Positions 14,101 through 41,901 of a stretch of DNA of 64,000 nucleotides are shown here, piece by piece (position 1 is the stretch's first letter; every line of letters begins with the position of its first letter). The notes below the pieces were generated by a model that did no database searches, was not told the DNA's origin, and worked only from the letters and a program-made list of their open reading frames with translations. The stretch is from Hypomesus transpacificus. Its lineage: Eukaryota; Chordata; Actinopteri; Osmeriformes; Osmeridae. A program made the position numbers and the translations under genes. Location of the stretch: assembly GCF_021917145.1 (NCBI RefSeq), contig NC_061064.1:6030091-6094090 (forward strand), written 5' to 3'.

Positions 14101-17100
14101 AGCGCATAACGTGCTGGACACGGTGCAGGTCCTGTCTCGCCATTGTAGCCACAAGAGGGTCGAATCCAAAGTCCTCTTGCCCAGTTTAAAGATGTGCGAC
14201 GAGCCTCTGCCGTCTCGAACGAGGTCGCCGACGATCTCCAAGAACTTGTGAGTGAAATCGTGGAGGACTTCCGCAGACATCATCTTCTGGAGCTTTCGAA
14301 TGGCATAGCGAAGGCATCGTGGGTGAGGTATACCCCTCCCGTCCTCCTTATTGGTCGGCTTTACACTCTCCACCATCTCGTCAGCTATGGCACTAGCGGC
14401 CTGTCTGACTTGAATGAGAAGGTTTCCTGGGAGCGTGTCCTCTGTGCCAAATGATTCCTCAATGATGGTGCTCCTGATAATGGGACGGCCAACAGGAACT
14501 GGTACACCAGTAGGCATAGGAGTGCCAGGTATCACCAAAACGCTCTCCTGCTCTCGCCTTGATCTTGTGGAGGCACCTTTGGCAGTACTTCTTCGCCTGA
14601 TCCGCTTGTGTTCCAACCTGCAAAGGCTAGGTGCTTGAGATGATGCTGTGCCGTCATTTAAGCGGATGGATTCATGAGATGTTTCTTCCTGCTGGCTGGA
14701 CTTGGGTGCTACTGTTATGCACTGGTTTGATCCCTGAACGATCAGAAACTCTTTCACTTTGCTCTGCACGTGGTGGTACATATTGAAAGCAACATCCCAG
14801 ATCCGCCTCTCCGATACCTGAGCTGTGGTTGGTCCATGACGGTACGACGATTCGATTGGCTGGGTGAGCTCTTCAAAGTCGTTCACTACGCTCTTGATGA
14901 TCTCACTGGCGGTGTCAACTGGCAATGATGAGGTGGGACAATCGACATCTAGCCCAATAGGGTGCACAGTTGTGTAATCAAGGTCTTTATTGCCACCACC
15001 TGTGCTTAAAGTGTCATTTTCACTCCCTGTCCACCCATCCCTAGCTGTCCAAGTTGATGCGTTCAGGAGTCCACTAAAATCCTCCAAAGCTTGTGTGTGA
15101 AATTCAGGACTTTGAAGTCTTTGAAGGCCCCCACCAGAAAGACACAGGAAACATGCAATGTCTTCAACGGGAACAGTGTCCCCGTGTTCCCTTGACGCGA
15201 AAGCCGTCTCAAGAAAATCTTCTGGAAGGAAGTCTTCAAATGGAGATGATGTCTTTGGCGAGTGGGACATGTCCTCCAGCCTAGTGAGGACGCCACTCAC
15301 GAACAGACTGACCTCGAGGGACTCATCAGATTGACTTTTTCTCAAAGAGGAGGAGCATCTATCAGTGGCTGTTTTGTCTTTAAATGAGGTAAGGATGGTT
15401 GAAATTACCTCTCTGGTTTTGGTGGCAAACTGTCGCGCTCTCTCTTTCATCGTGGTTGATCCAAAGCCACGTTCTGAGTTCTCTATAAGCAGAGGAACTG
15501 TACCAGTGTAATACGGCAGGTTAGGTTCCCTGTCGCTAACTGTCCTCATATCCTGGCTCTGCTGCGGGAGAGAGAAATCATGAATCTTTTCCTGGATACC
15601 ATGGTAGAGAAGGGCAGTCGCAGACCGAATCCTGCTTTGAAGCTTTTGGATACTTTCTAGTACACTGCTGTCTCTCTGCTGTCCCTCTGTAGGTTGTGCC
15701 ATTCTCTGTAGGTCCTCAACAAATATCTCCACTATGTCAGAGGCGACCGCATCCGCATTTTGTGTGGAAAGGACATGTCTGTCCTTTGTCGAGGTGCTAT
15801 GATCTATTTGGTTTGCGTCAGAGTTGAATGCGGCAAGTGTGCTTGTGACGTTGTTGAACTTGACTAGGAGTTCACTCACAGCTTGTGTGGCAGCTGTCTG
15901 AAAGTCGTCACGGAACAGCGATTGAACTGAGTGGCTCGACAGAGTCGCGGGTGAGGCGAACTGGGCATCGTAATCAGGAACAGACAGGTCATCGTTTATT
16001 GATGAATGTTTGCCGAGGGAAATTTTCTCAAGCTGAGAGAGTACTTCCCATACAAAACCTTGTCTTTCAAGAGATTTGTTCAAGGTTTTTCCTTCCTCAG
16101 CAGAGGAGTGGTCCTCGTTTGAGCCGTCTGTGTCACATAAAAGTAGGAGCTCTGCAATGACCTCTTTTGTGCACGTTGTCAATAGAAGCTTTTGTTCCAG
16201 TGGGCTCTTCTGTGTCCACAGTGGCCTGGAGGGGTCACCAAGCCCTGGAAGAGCGACTTCTTCTGAACTCTGTTGTAACACTCTATTACTTTTGCTTCTG
16301 ATTCCCATTTTGGCCTGGGGTGATAGAAAAACGCTCTCCCTACTTTCTAGCAGTGTAAACTGGTCATCAGTGGCAGCATTACACGTTCTTTGGCATGTAG
16401 GTGGTCTCATACTAAAAAAGGCCTTCAGTTTGTGTTCCGTTCGTTTAAAAACTTGAAAAACGGTTGACCACACGGTGTGCTCACAAGTGGGAGGCTTTTC
16501 GTGCCTGGCAAACTCCTTCAAATGCTCCATACTGGTGACAAAGGTTTCGACGACAGCAGATGCTGCTGCTTCTACGTGACGAGCAGATTTAGCAACAGAC
16601 TCGGCTGATTGCGAAGACGACAGCAAAGCACTCGCTTTTTCCATTAGGATCTCACTCACAGCTTTCTTTGCGGATAGCTCAAACTCCCGGCTCGACAGTT
16701 TCATCATGGGCTTAGACTGAGACCTGTAAATTGAACCAGTTCCACTGATACTTGACTGACTGTTTGTTTGTCTTCTTATCAGAGAATCCACGTTCTGTGA
16801 CGCTAGGGCTTTTGCTTTGTTATAGTTTGAAGCCAGAATCTTTAACTTTGTAGATAAGGAATCGAGCAGAATAACATCCCTTTTATCACCACTGGCTACA
16901 ATTACATCAGAAATGGTTGTTATGACGTCTCTTGTTAGGCAGCTGCTTTCTCGGCCAACTTTGTTTCCAGTCTCAAAATGAACAGCTGAAAAAGATTGTT
17001 TGTTTGTTGAAGGAATCTTCTTCTTTCTCAGGTTTTTCGTTAAACTGGAGAGTGATTCTCCCCTTCTCCCTAATCTCTGAATAGGGGTTTGACTTGATGA

Positions 17101-18870
17101 TGCGCTTTGAAGGACCAGTGAAACACTAGAAATGACTTTTTTTGCTGCCTCTTCCATCATGGCAGGACTTGGTGTCTGGGAGCCAGAAGTATTGCTTCTA
17201 ATGTATAATTTCTCAGCAATTTCTTTCATGGACTGCTGCAGGTTTCCCTTCAGAGAATTGAAAAGACTGTCCTCTGGGACACCAAGGAGGATTTTTAGGC
17301 CGTCAGAACTGTTCGAGTCACTTGACTGCTCCTCTGACTGAGAGGTTGGGGACCTTTAACGTAAACAGCCACCAACTCAGTTAATTTAACGATGAAAAAA
17401 GTTTCCAAATAATCGTACTTAAAAATTACAATTTGTGTTGTCACATATATCAAAAGATGTTCCTCTACTGTTATACATACCTCTTTTCAGTTTTTATATG
17501 TACCTCAAAACCAAAACATCTATACACCTGTATACAATGTTCTAAAAGTACGCATTGCTTGCCAACATAGCATATTTCGGACTTTAGTTTGGCAGAAGCA
17601 ATTTTAAGTACTAAGCTACATTGAAGTACATGTAGAAACATACCTCAGGGAGGGCGTGGAGACATGCGATTCCTTGCTTCGGTTCTTACGGCTCTTTACA
17701 GTAAGGTCCTTCCTCCTGTGCTTCAGCTGGGTGGTGTGTTGCAGTCCCTGGTCCTTTTGGTCCACATGTATAGAGGAAGGAGATGAGGTCTGGATGTAAC
17801 TCATTGGGCTGGACTGTCCACTGCCACTGGCCATCTCGGCCTGGCTTACTGTCACGACACGGGACATGTCCAGGTTTGAGACAGATGATGCTGGTGGTTT
17901 CCATGGCAGTGTTGTGGTCTCCACTTCTTTCTTAATGTCAAGAATCTGGTAAAGGCCTGGCAGTACTGATTTTGTGACAGAATCTGAGACCAACTCTACA
18001 ATCTTCGAGCACACTTGTGTAAGCTCTGGACCCAACTGTATTTCACAAGAAAGAACGTGCCAGATATGTTACTGTAGATACACCTACATAACACCCATAG
18101 CAAAGTCTTTATTGAAAAAGGGAGAGTAGTCACATCAATTCTGACTGTCACTCTTACATGATCAAAAACACCATCTTCCAACATCATCCATTGCCTGAAA
18201 AACAATATAGGTAAATAGTCGTAAATGCGATAGATTTGACTATCCAATTCTAGTTTTGATTGGTAAAAATTTGACACGACTTACTCCTTTGTGACATTCT
18301 GCAGGAAGTTGATAAGCATGGCATGATGGCACCCCTCAACCGAATTGTGTCTGCCATGTTCCACTTCTGTAACTGAGCCCTTTACGTTTATCTCCTATTA
18401 CACATACAAGGGAGCAAATTGATTTTCTCATACAAGAAGCAATAGTTCAAAATGTTCTTTCTTTAACAATGGCTGTGGTAGATGAAAGTGGAACCCAATA
18501 ACACAATTATCATAATTTAAAGCTTTAAATGAAGGCCTTTGTTTGAGATAAGAGATACAATGACCTGGTAAAACAATTACCTCGTCCAAGGGGTCTGCCT
18601 TCTCACAGACATGCAAGTCTGGAGGCAGAGACCGTGACATCTCTGCTTCACACGAGATGCTCTTTCAATCTAAGAAGATTATACATTGAATATTTGAGTG
18701 ATCATGTAATAACTGTGCGTAGGCAGTTACAATCTTAACAACACAATGAAGAAATCACAGGCTTGAGTTCCATGACATCACTGGTCAATCATTATGACAT
18801 CATTGATTGCAGAGGCCTCACAACAGGTTTTTTGTTCCACTTAATCTACTTTCATTTCTCTAACTAGCCA

Positions 18871-18902
<32 letters not shown>

Positions 18903-21336
18903 CGTTTTGTAGTTAATATCAAACAAAACGTGTTAAAGGTGTGTAGTGTTCCTAATCTCAAGACCTGAAAGTTGGAAGAGTGCACGCAATCCTCTCAGTA
19001 AATCAGTCTGGCAAGTCACCTGTACTCATCAAGAGTCATTGTTTAGGATGTAGATATTATTTTAACTAGCGATGATTAGGTTAATGTCATCAGTTTCCAT
19101 AAAAAGGTACAAATGATTCAAGCCCCACCCCCTCCCAAAAGTATCAAGCCATTTTATCTCTTGAGGGGCATTCCATATTGTGTATAAATTGAAGGAGCGT
19201 TTTTGAAAAGTTTGCTCTGCACTGGAAACATTGAGCCAAAACACATTTAGTAATTTTGCTCACAGGAAAGTGTAACAGTAGATACAAGGTTAGACATCCC
19301 CCTTCTGTATTTCTCTATATATTGCCTAATATACACTTTTAAATCCACCTGAGGCCTACCTTAAGCTCCTTTGGCGTGACTGTCATCTGAAGTATGAATG
19401 TTTGCAAGTGCAACACCAGCACAGGGACTACAGAATTACATGACATCACACAAACATGACAGACCCCATTGTGACATCATCACCTGAGCCAGTGATGGGT
19501 TGAAGCAATTTAGTGCGCCGAGGATGAAATATTACAGCATTCTAAATAGGATTCTTTTTTGGAAGTTTGTGTCTTAAGTTTGGAAACCATTACGTGGTAG
19601 GTGCAATTACCACATTGGCCATGGCTGAGAGGTTTCAACTGTTGGCTGAACAAATGTAGATTGTCCTCTTCATTAGAAAACAAACGTGAGAAGCCAAAAT
19701 TAAATTAAAATGTAATTACCTAAACATACCACAACCACTATATACTGTCAGAGCAAATCCAATGGAATACGGGAGGGAGGGGGGATTCTTTCACAACAAA
19801 TGATCCAGGTGGCATAATTATAAAATAATTATGCATATTCACATATGCATTCACATGGACATTGGCCACAATCACAACATTTGCAGACCTTAAGATGCAT
19901 GTACACAGTAGAGGGATTTTCCTGTCTGAGTTGAATAGGTTTCTGTGTTGGCCTTAACTACGTGCACATCAATCTTCTGCTGCTCGCGGGTGTATTGTCG
20001 TACCATATGACTGCGTGATAGCTCGTGGTATCCTGTGACACCTGTGCTTGCGACACATGTGTGTGTGTGTGTTCCCCTGCAGCACCTGCGTCTCTCTGTG
20101 GACTCCCGGGGCCAGTGTCATGTGCACCACTTGTGGTTCCAGAATGTCGTAGACATGCTGCAGCACTTCCACGGCCACCCAATCCCCCTGGAGTCCCGCG
20201 GAGCCTCTGATGTCACGCTCCGCCATTACGTTCAAATGCAGCGCAGCTGTCCAGGTAAAAACAACAACAAACATCTGGTGTACAACATGCTTGTGATGCT
20301 TCTGCAGTATGTCCGTTTCACTTTCAATGACCTTGTATGTAGTGTTGCATAGAGTGGGTCTCTTTTTTGTGTGCACTGCCCAATCTTCCTTGTTTTCCAG
20401 GATGGCTTAGCTATTCCAGGCATGAGTGTATGACCTGTCTGTCTGTCACACACATTGTCCCCCTTATTGTAGGGCCTTTTCACTTCAGCCTTTCCTGTAG
20501 GTTCTCATTCGAGGGGTTGGGATGGAAACCTACAGGAGGGGACATCTCCAGGATCAGATATTCATAATCGAGGAAAACCGAAAGTCTAGTGAAAATCAGC
20601 CACTGGAAAGATGTGAAAGGGGGGGGCACCTTCTTAAGACCCCACTTCTCTTATCCTCCCTTGTGGGATTTCCCGTCTGTGCTCAGCCCTCTTTTCTGCC
20701 CTCGGTTGGTTCCTCTCTCTTTTCCTGTCTCACTCCAGTGCAGCTGCTAATGCTCTGCTCAGATGCAAGGTTCTCTGCTTACGTTGAGAGAGCATTATTA
20801 AAAACGTTTTAAACAAATCCCAACTCTTATTTCGTTTGCATTCAGGTTATCCGGATAAATACTTAAATATGCACGGAAACTGAATCTGAATTCTACGGAT
20901 ACATTTGACGTCATGCGTGCTCGTCGACTGTGGTCATCTGGACACATTTAGATGTCTGAAAAATCCTAACATTTGTTTCCTTTGCATATTTGGCTCTGTC
21001 ATAGAGCTCAGTGTGTCGAGGACATCCACCCCTGTCAGAGAGCCTGCCTGTCGAAACGGCTTCCACCAATCGGCACACTTCTATCCTGGAGGGTTGCACT
21101 CCATTGGCCAGACTGTGGAGGCTCCTCACGCTCCGGGCCCTCCTGCCCTATCCCGTGGCCCTCCCGCCTTCCCCAGGCTGGAGGGCAACAGTGCTGGGAA
21201 CGGAGGAGGCCTGCGGAGTCGAAGTGGCAGTACAGAACACTTGCTGGCGCCATCCAGTGGCTCTGCTGATGAACAGCAGGAGAATGATGTCACACAGAGG
21301 ACAAGGGCTGTAGAGAATCAGTACTCACTCTATTGA
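8188..21336 (+). CDS. sh2b2: SH2B adaptor protein 2 (APS); 5' end unresolved
   Basis: An adaptor that docks on activated insulin and cytokine receptors at the inner face of the plasma membrane. Exons: about 8188/8389-8877, 9065-9166, 9976-10067, 10352-10440, 10649-10792, 11062-11255, 20083-20254 and 21005-21336, all phase-compatible with GT-AG borders. Exons 1-3 encode the PH domain ([48 protein letters not shown]). Exons 6-7 encode the SH2 domain ([10 protein letters not shown], phosphotyrosine-binding Arg in LFVIRQSET). The last exon ends VENQYSLY, whose Tyr corresponds to the family's C-terminal Cbl-recruiting tyrosine. That tail and the CSCEL and HVPLERF segments indicate SH2B2 over SH2B1 or SH2B3. 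The first frame is open from 8188; its first in-frame ATG is 8389, giving 537 residues. The N-terminal phenylalanine-zipper dimerisation domain is not encoded here, so an upstream exon is probably missing from this model. Intron 6 hosts an antisense gene. Confidence 0.9.
11230..11596 (+). repeat. 36-bp direct repeat of SH2 exon end plus splice donor
   Basis: Bases 11230-11265 are the last 26 coding bases of SH2B2 exon 6 ([10 protein letters not shown]) plus its donor GTAAGGTCAC. They recur without a mismatch at 11561-11596. The copies are 331 bp apart and bracket the inverted-repeat element at 11275-11552. The second copy keeps a donor-like GTAAGG, but in this strand order it lies downstream of the real exon. 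Confidence 0.9.
11275..11552. mobile_element. MITE-like element with about 21-bp terminal inverted repeats
   Basis: The left end AAAGGCCTTTGCACACCGAGT (11275-11295) matches the reverse complement of the right end (11532-11552) at 19 of 21 positions. Weaker similarity continues outward (AGGGAC/AGGGTA). The 278-bp interior codes for nothing and has repeated TTTGCA and CGTCCG/CGAAA motifs. This looks like a non-autonomous DNA transposon; I cannot assign its superfamily. It lies inside the 36-bp duplication. Confidence 0.65.
12026..12053. repeat. Perfect 12-bp hairpin
   Basis: CGGTATGGTCAA and TTGACCATACCG form a perfect stem with a 4-base loop (ACAA). It directly abuts the left inverted repeat of the element at 12054-12651 and could be part of a nested or composite element. 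Confidence 0.7.
12054..12651. mobile_element. Putative non-autonomous DNA transposon (13-bp inverted ends)
   Basis: AGATGCTGTAAAG at 12054-12066 is perfectly inverted at 12639-12651, and AATT follows inward at both ends after a short gap. The 598-bp interior has no coding frame and contains a direct repeat TGACGTAGATAGGT (12410-12423 and 12429-12442). The size and ends fit a MITE. A clear target-site duplication was not identified, so the borders are approximate. Confidence 0.5.
12712..12717 (-). terminator. Polyadenylation signal of the nested antisense gene
   Basis: AATAAA on the minus strand lies about 26 bp beyond the TAA stop at 12743, suggesting a very short 3' untranslated region. Confidence 0.6.
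12743..18640 (-). CDS. Uncharacterised 1,658-residue repeat protein nested in an SH2B2 intron
   Basis: I do not recognise this protein. Seven exons on the minus strand fit in phase: 18640-18581, 18394-18285, 18194-18158, 18035-17644, 17353-13180, 13048-12964 and 12861-12743 (TAA). The start [10 protein letters not shown] is the first ATG of exon 1. The exon 4-5 join uses a GT donor after CTGAG and the acceptor TTAAAG at 17354; that acceptor is the least certain border. Residues about 338-513, 593-793 and 843-1069 are three degenerate copies of one module. Each has a (K/R)(D/E)VI helix, then an AVSE(I/L)L-like segment (poorly kept in copy 3), an AS(D/E)I(I/V)-like helix, and a final H/Q-x-K-(I/V/L)-K-x-F motif. 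Between them lie Ser/Thr-rich linkers. The C-terminus is basic ([15 protein letters not shown]). No signal peptide, membrane segment or known catalytic motif is visible. The overall style resembles large helical scaffold or anchoring proteins of the sperm fibrous sheath; this is a guess. It lies wholly inside SH2B2 intron 6, antisense. Confidence 0.8.
18773..19479 (-). promoter_or_regulatory. Cluster of four CRE-like sites upstream of the nested gene
   Basis: TGACATCA occurs at 18773-18780, 18795-18802, 19441-19448 and 19472-19479. All lie within 840 bp upstream of the nested gene's start codon at 18640 and have the same orientation. The octamer differs by one base from the CREB/CREM/ATF palindrome. 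No TATA box is evident. A promoter role is inferred from position and clustering. Confidence 0.4.
18871..18902. repeat. (AT)n microsatellite
   Basis: An almost pure AT dinucleotide run interrupted by one G. It lies between two of the CRE-like sites upstream of the nested gene. Confidence 0.95.
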
Positions 21337-21470
21337 GGATAAAAAAATAAATTAAAAAAAGGTCACATGATACTGTGACCGTGATACTGATGTATTTGTA
21401 GGATTTAGGATAAATACATATATTTTTTTTAACACTTAATGGACTAAGTATCCGGTGAATATACCAAGGG

Positions 21471-21497
21471 GAAAAAAAAAATATATATATATATATT
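21471..21497. repeat. A-run followed by (AT)n in the SH2B2 3' untranslated region
   Basis: A short poly-A tract runs directly into AT repeats, about 140 bp after the SH2B2 stop codon. Confidence 0.9.
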
Positions 21498-22034
21498 GAA
21501 GCCAGGTATGTGTAAGTAAGGGTTCCAGTGACAAAGTGAATCTGCAGAAAGCTGTCAAATGTACTGTGAGTAGCCTAGCTTTCTCAGACTCAATTGCTGT
21601 AATTAGTTATAACCTCCAGTCTGGAAGCACTGTTATTTACAAGGGTGTACAACAAACTGCTGACTGAACTGGGATAGATATCCTTCACTAAATAACTTGT
21701 AAATTGTTAAAATCTCTAGACCAAATATTAATATCCACCTCTGAACTAAAACTGTAGTGTTGAATATCCTTAAAGCAGGAAGATGCTTTCAATTAAACTC
21801 AAGACAATCTTCAATGAATGAATACTGCATCTCCTACTGTGGTACAATGGTGAATGTTAAGTCCAATGTTTTGTGAATAGTGAAATATTTTGGCAACGCT
21901 ATAGGACCTCGAACCTGTAAAATAATAATGTCTTACCTCTGGTTATGACTTTGGATTTATGTGACAAAAATTAAGATGTAAACAGTGGACATGAGATTAT
22001 TTTACATGTGACTCCATATCAATGCAATTATTAC

Positions 22035-22040
22035 AATAAA
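22035..22040 (+). terminator. Probable SH2B2 polyadenylation signal
   Basis: An AATAAA lies about 700 bp after the SH2B2 stop, in AT-rich sequence without other coding potential. From here to 23079 there is no gene. The space separates two converging 3' ends, SH2B2 (+) and DNAJC30 (-). Confidence 0.5.
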
Positions 22041-22586
22041 ATTGTATTTGTAATTACTGTGCTACTTTGCAAGTCATACAGTGGTTCATAGTTCAACTGT
22101 TCTTGAAAGGCATAGGATGTTGACTTCATACATCGTGAGCCTTTTTGTATTCTGTATTTGTATTGATGCTGGTGCATAAAGACCAAGGCTGCATTCATTC
22201 AATGTAATGCTTCAATGAGCATATCATAAATACTTTATTCCTCTTAATTACATAGAACGTGTGGTTAAATAAAGGCACATTTTTCCGGCAATTTAATATA
22301 CACATTACTTTCCACTGGCATAAGTCTCTTGGGAAAGATTTCCTCCATCTTCCACTAGAGGTCAAGCCAATCTTGGAACCTTTAATCCACGTTTCATGTT
22401 CATCGAAGGGCTACTGGTTCAAAGTGCACAAAGCATGCACAAGCACTCCCTTGTACAGCTTTGAAAGTGTAGAATCACCTCATTGAAAGGATGCTCAAGT
22501 ATTTAATCCATTTGTCGTTTTGCTTCATTTTCAAACAAAATGTCCAGTCCTTCACATCAAATATAAAAGCCAGAGGAATTGAGTGT

Positions 22587-22592
22587 TTTATT
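22587..22592 (-). terminator. Probable DNAJC30 polyadenylation signal
   Basis: AATAAA on the minus strand about 490 bp beyond the DNAJC30 stop. Another copy near 22234 is an alternative. Confidence 0.4.
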
Positions 22593-23079
22593 TTCATTAC
22601 ATCTGGGCTCTCAGTGACACGTTGATAATGCTATTTTCAATTCCCTTCTCCGTAATATGAAATATGACAAATCCAAGTGAAATTGCCCAGACTGAAACAC
22701 TTTTCAACTAACTTTACACTATTCCTTTGAATATTGAACTATTTCACTGCCAACAGCATACCTTCCATCTTTCCCACTTTTACATTTCAGACTGGTTTTA
22801 AAACGGACAATGTGGTGGTAAATTGTACAGAAGAGTGGTATTTTGTGGTGTGGTCATATCACTTATAGCCTGGTTTTAGCTTAAAACATATTTAGGCGTA
22901 TAGCATTTTCAATAGCAGATTGTGATTCCTAGAGAAACTAGAAAGCAGAGATTGCAAAAATGATGACCAATCATTTTTGTTGACAGATGTTTGTTGTTCT
23001 GATGTCCACTGCACTCACACCTTGTGTGTATCCTGTGATTTAAGCTGAAGTAATGTCCCGTGCAAGACCAGTGTCAATT

Positions 23080-24228
23080 TCAATTGATCAAAATGATCAC
23101 TGCCATTACCACCAGCATTGCTACGCCCATCTCCAGCATTCTACCCACCTCCCTGTCCTTTAAATCCGCATGTTTCTTCCTCATTAAATCTTCTTTTCTT
23201 TGGCGCAGTTCCTTATCTCTTTGAAGTTGTTCACTGTAGTGAGACTTGTAGAATTTGTCAAAGTCGAAGATGTTTTGACTGTCTATGCCCACAGCAGCAG
23301 ACTGTGTAGCCCTGGTTTGCTGAGACGTTGAACTACTGGTGCCCTTTCCTGTAGGTCTACTGGCTCCTGTAATATCTGATTGACTCAAAATACCTCGGTC
23401 GTATTTCTTTCTCAAACCTTTATTTCCCAAAACATGATAAGCCTCGCTGATATCAGAGAAGCGGAGAGTAGCGTGCTCGCTACCTGCGTTCTTGTCCGGA
23501 TGGTAGATGAAAGACTGTTTGTAATAAGCTGTTTTTATTTGAGCGTGGGTTGCGTTTGGATTTACCTCAAGGATATCATAATATCCGGTTTTGGTTTTGT
23601 ATAGAGTCTCAGACGAGTTACCGTCACTGCTGCCGTAACACCTACTCAGTAGCTGTTCATAACTATTTAGCAGATTAGATGTCACTCTTGGTTGCCTATT
23701 TGTAAACAGCACCGTGCTGAATGTCCTTTTCTGGTCGAACTTTGTGGTGGGCACCAACAGACAGCTTCCCCTCCTGCTAAACAATCTGGCCATGAGTTTG
23801 ACCTGACTGTCTGGCTTTAGAGGCGAACTGAGGCAAAAACATAGCGGCTCACTGCGTGTATCAGGCAGCTGATTGTCAACGTTGTTCTGTTGAAATGCAC
23901 AAAGCAGTTCCTCCCGGTAACGTTTCAATCCAAGGTCGTGGCAAAGTTTGTTGACAACTATAACGTCCGTTAGACCGCACGGAGTCCTTGTGATTTCAAA
24001 CCTCATGCCCTTCCAAGGAATTCCGACAGCTTGACTCCATTTAAAAATCTGCTGGGTTTGATCTCGGTTATTTTTTGCGTCATCCAATCGGTTAACTGTT
24101 ACAGTTGCCGCTTGTATCGCACCTTTGCCTTCAAACCTTAGGGGTGACTGAGAGTATGTGGTTTTTAAGTAAGTGTAGGCTCGCTTGCTAGTTCCCAGCC
24201 TGACCTCCGCCATTTTTGCTGTGACCAA
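23080..24228 (-). CDS. dnajc30: DnaJ homolog C30, mitochondrial, with N-terminal extension
   Basis: A single-exon frame of 382 codons. Residues about 215-281 form a J domain that stimulates Hsp70-type chaperones, with the catalytic HPD at 243-245 (YHPDKN) and the KKYDRG end motif. A charged helix (YKSHYSEQLQRDKELRQRKE) follows, and a C-terminal hydrophobic segment at about 364-381 would anchor it in a membrane. Order, length after residue 146 (237 residues) and lack of introns fit DNAJC30, which associates with mitochondrial ATP synthase. Met146 (base 23793) begins an Arg-rich, mitochondrial-targeting-like sequence (MARLFSRRGSCLL). Residues 6-140 upstream are in frame and not low-complexity, but I do not recognise them (contains IPWKGMRFEITRTPCGLTDV). 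The strong start context AAAATGGCGG is at Met6. Either the protein has an extra N-terminal domain, or one mRNA carries two start sites. It points away from STX1A. Confidence 0.9.
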   Translation of the reverse strand: MVTAKMAEVRLGTSKRAYTYLKTTYSQSPLRFEGKGAIQAATVTVNRLDDAKNNRDQTQQIFKWSQAVGIPWKGMRFEITRTPCGLTDVIVVNKLCHDLGLKRYREELLCAFQQNNVDNQLPDTRSEPLCFCLSSPLKPDSQVKLMARLFSRRGSCLLVPTTKFDQKRTFSTVLFTNRQPRVTSNLLNSYEQLLSRCYGSSDGNSSETLYKTKTGYYDILEVNPNATHAQIKTAYYKQSFIYHPDKNAGSEHATLRFSDISEAYHVLGNKGLRKKYDRGILSQSDITGASRPTGKGTSSSTSQQTRATQSAAVGIDSQNIFDFDKFYKSHYSEQLQRDKELRQRKEDLMRKKHADLKDREVGRMLEMGVAMLVVMAVIILIN

Positions 24229-24267
24229 GAAAATTACAAACCGGTTTCCGGGTTTGTTGGGGATGAG

Positions 24268-24315
24268 CCAATCAAAAGCAAGATTATAAAAAGCAAATTG
24301 AATTCAGCCAATTGG
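24268..24315 (-). promoter_or_regulatory. CCAAT-box pair in the likely DNAJC30 promoter
   Basis: CCAAT at 24268-24272 and the palindrome CCAATTGG at 24308-24315 lie 40-90 bp upstream of the DNAJC30 frame. No TATA box is obvious. The roughly 840 bp between the divergent DNAJC30 and STX1A starts could be a shared regulatory region. Confidence 0.4.
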
Positions 24316-24966
24316 AATCATCGTGACGCTACGGCTGTGAAAATACACCACAGCGGTTGCGCAGTGCAGCTGCCGATTGGGAGTCTTTTAGGCCTATGTA
24401 ACTGCTCATTTACAGGATTAAAAAAAATATCGTAATATGGTCAACAATAGTCTTTCCTTGGAACAGCCCATGCTAACTTCATCACAACAGGTAGTAGTAG
24501 TTCCAAGCCCCACTCTGGCAACTTATGTCTTGTAACCTCCTAAACTACCAGCAGATGACACTGTTACGTAACAGGATGTATTAAATGTTGACCCAGCGAA
24601 TCAAAGTGGAACCACTGAACTAGGCTACACCTAGTGAAATTTGCTGAAAAATGTAGTAATAAGTTTACAAAATATCTGTAATGTAAGGTCAGCCAATGTT
24701 TCTTACCTTTCTTTTCTGGAGAAGGAATATAACCTGATGTGTTTGTTCTCCATAGCCAAAGATCCATATAAAAGACTTGTTGATGGATCTGGATATGGAG
24801 AATTTCAAATACACTGGGTAATATTAATCTGAACATTATCATACTTTTTCAAGAATAATATTTAGGCGATATGATTCATGACATCCTTTCTTGAGCTTGA
24901 TCTCGAGTTGCGCGCTCTTGGTTGATCTACACCCCTTGCGCGTTCACGCTACTCTCTCCCAGTCGG

Positions 24967-24977
24967 AAAATAAAAGG
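24967..24977 (+). promoter_or_regulatory. Possible TATA-like element for STX1A
   Basis: AAAATAAAAGG lies about 100 bp upstream of the STX1A start codon. A transcription start near 25000 would give a short 5' leader. Position is the only support. Confidence 0.25.
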
Positions 24978-25069
24978 AAAAAATCTGACTCCAGCGCGGA
25001 GATTTGGAGCATCTACCTGTAGGTAGAGAAGTTATTTGGAAAGACTTGTGGTGAAGCCGTGTAGTCACA

Positions 25070-41901
<16,832 letters not shown>

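Noticed and set aside
24229..25069. BUD23, the usual mammalian neighbour of DNAJC30
   Set aside because: No methyltransferase-like coding sequence is found in this short interval, so it is not here.
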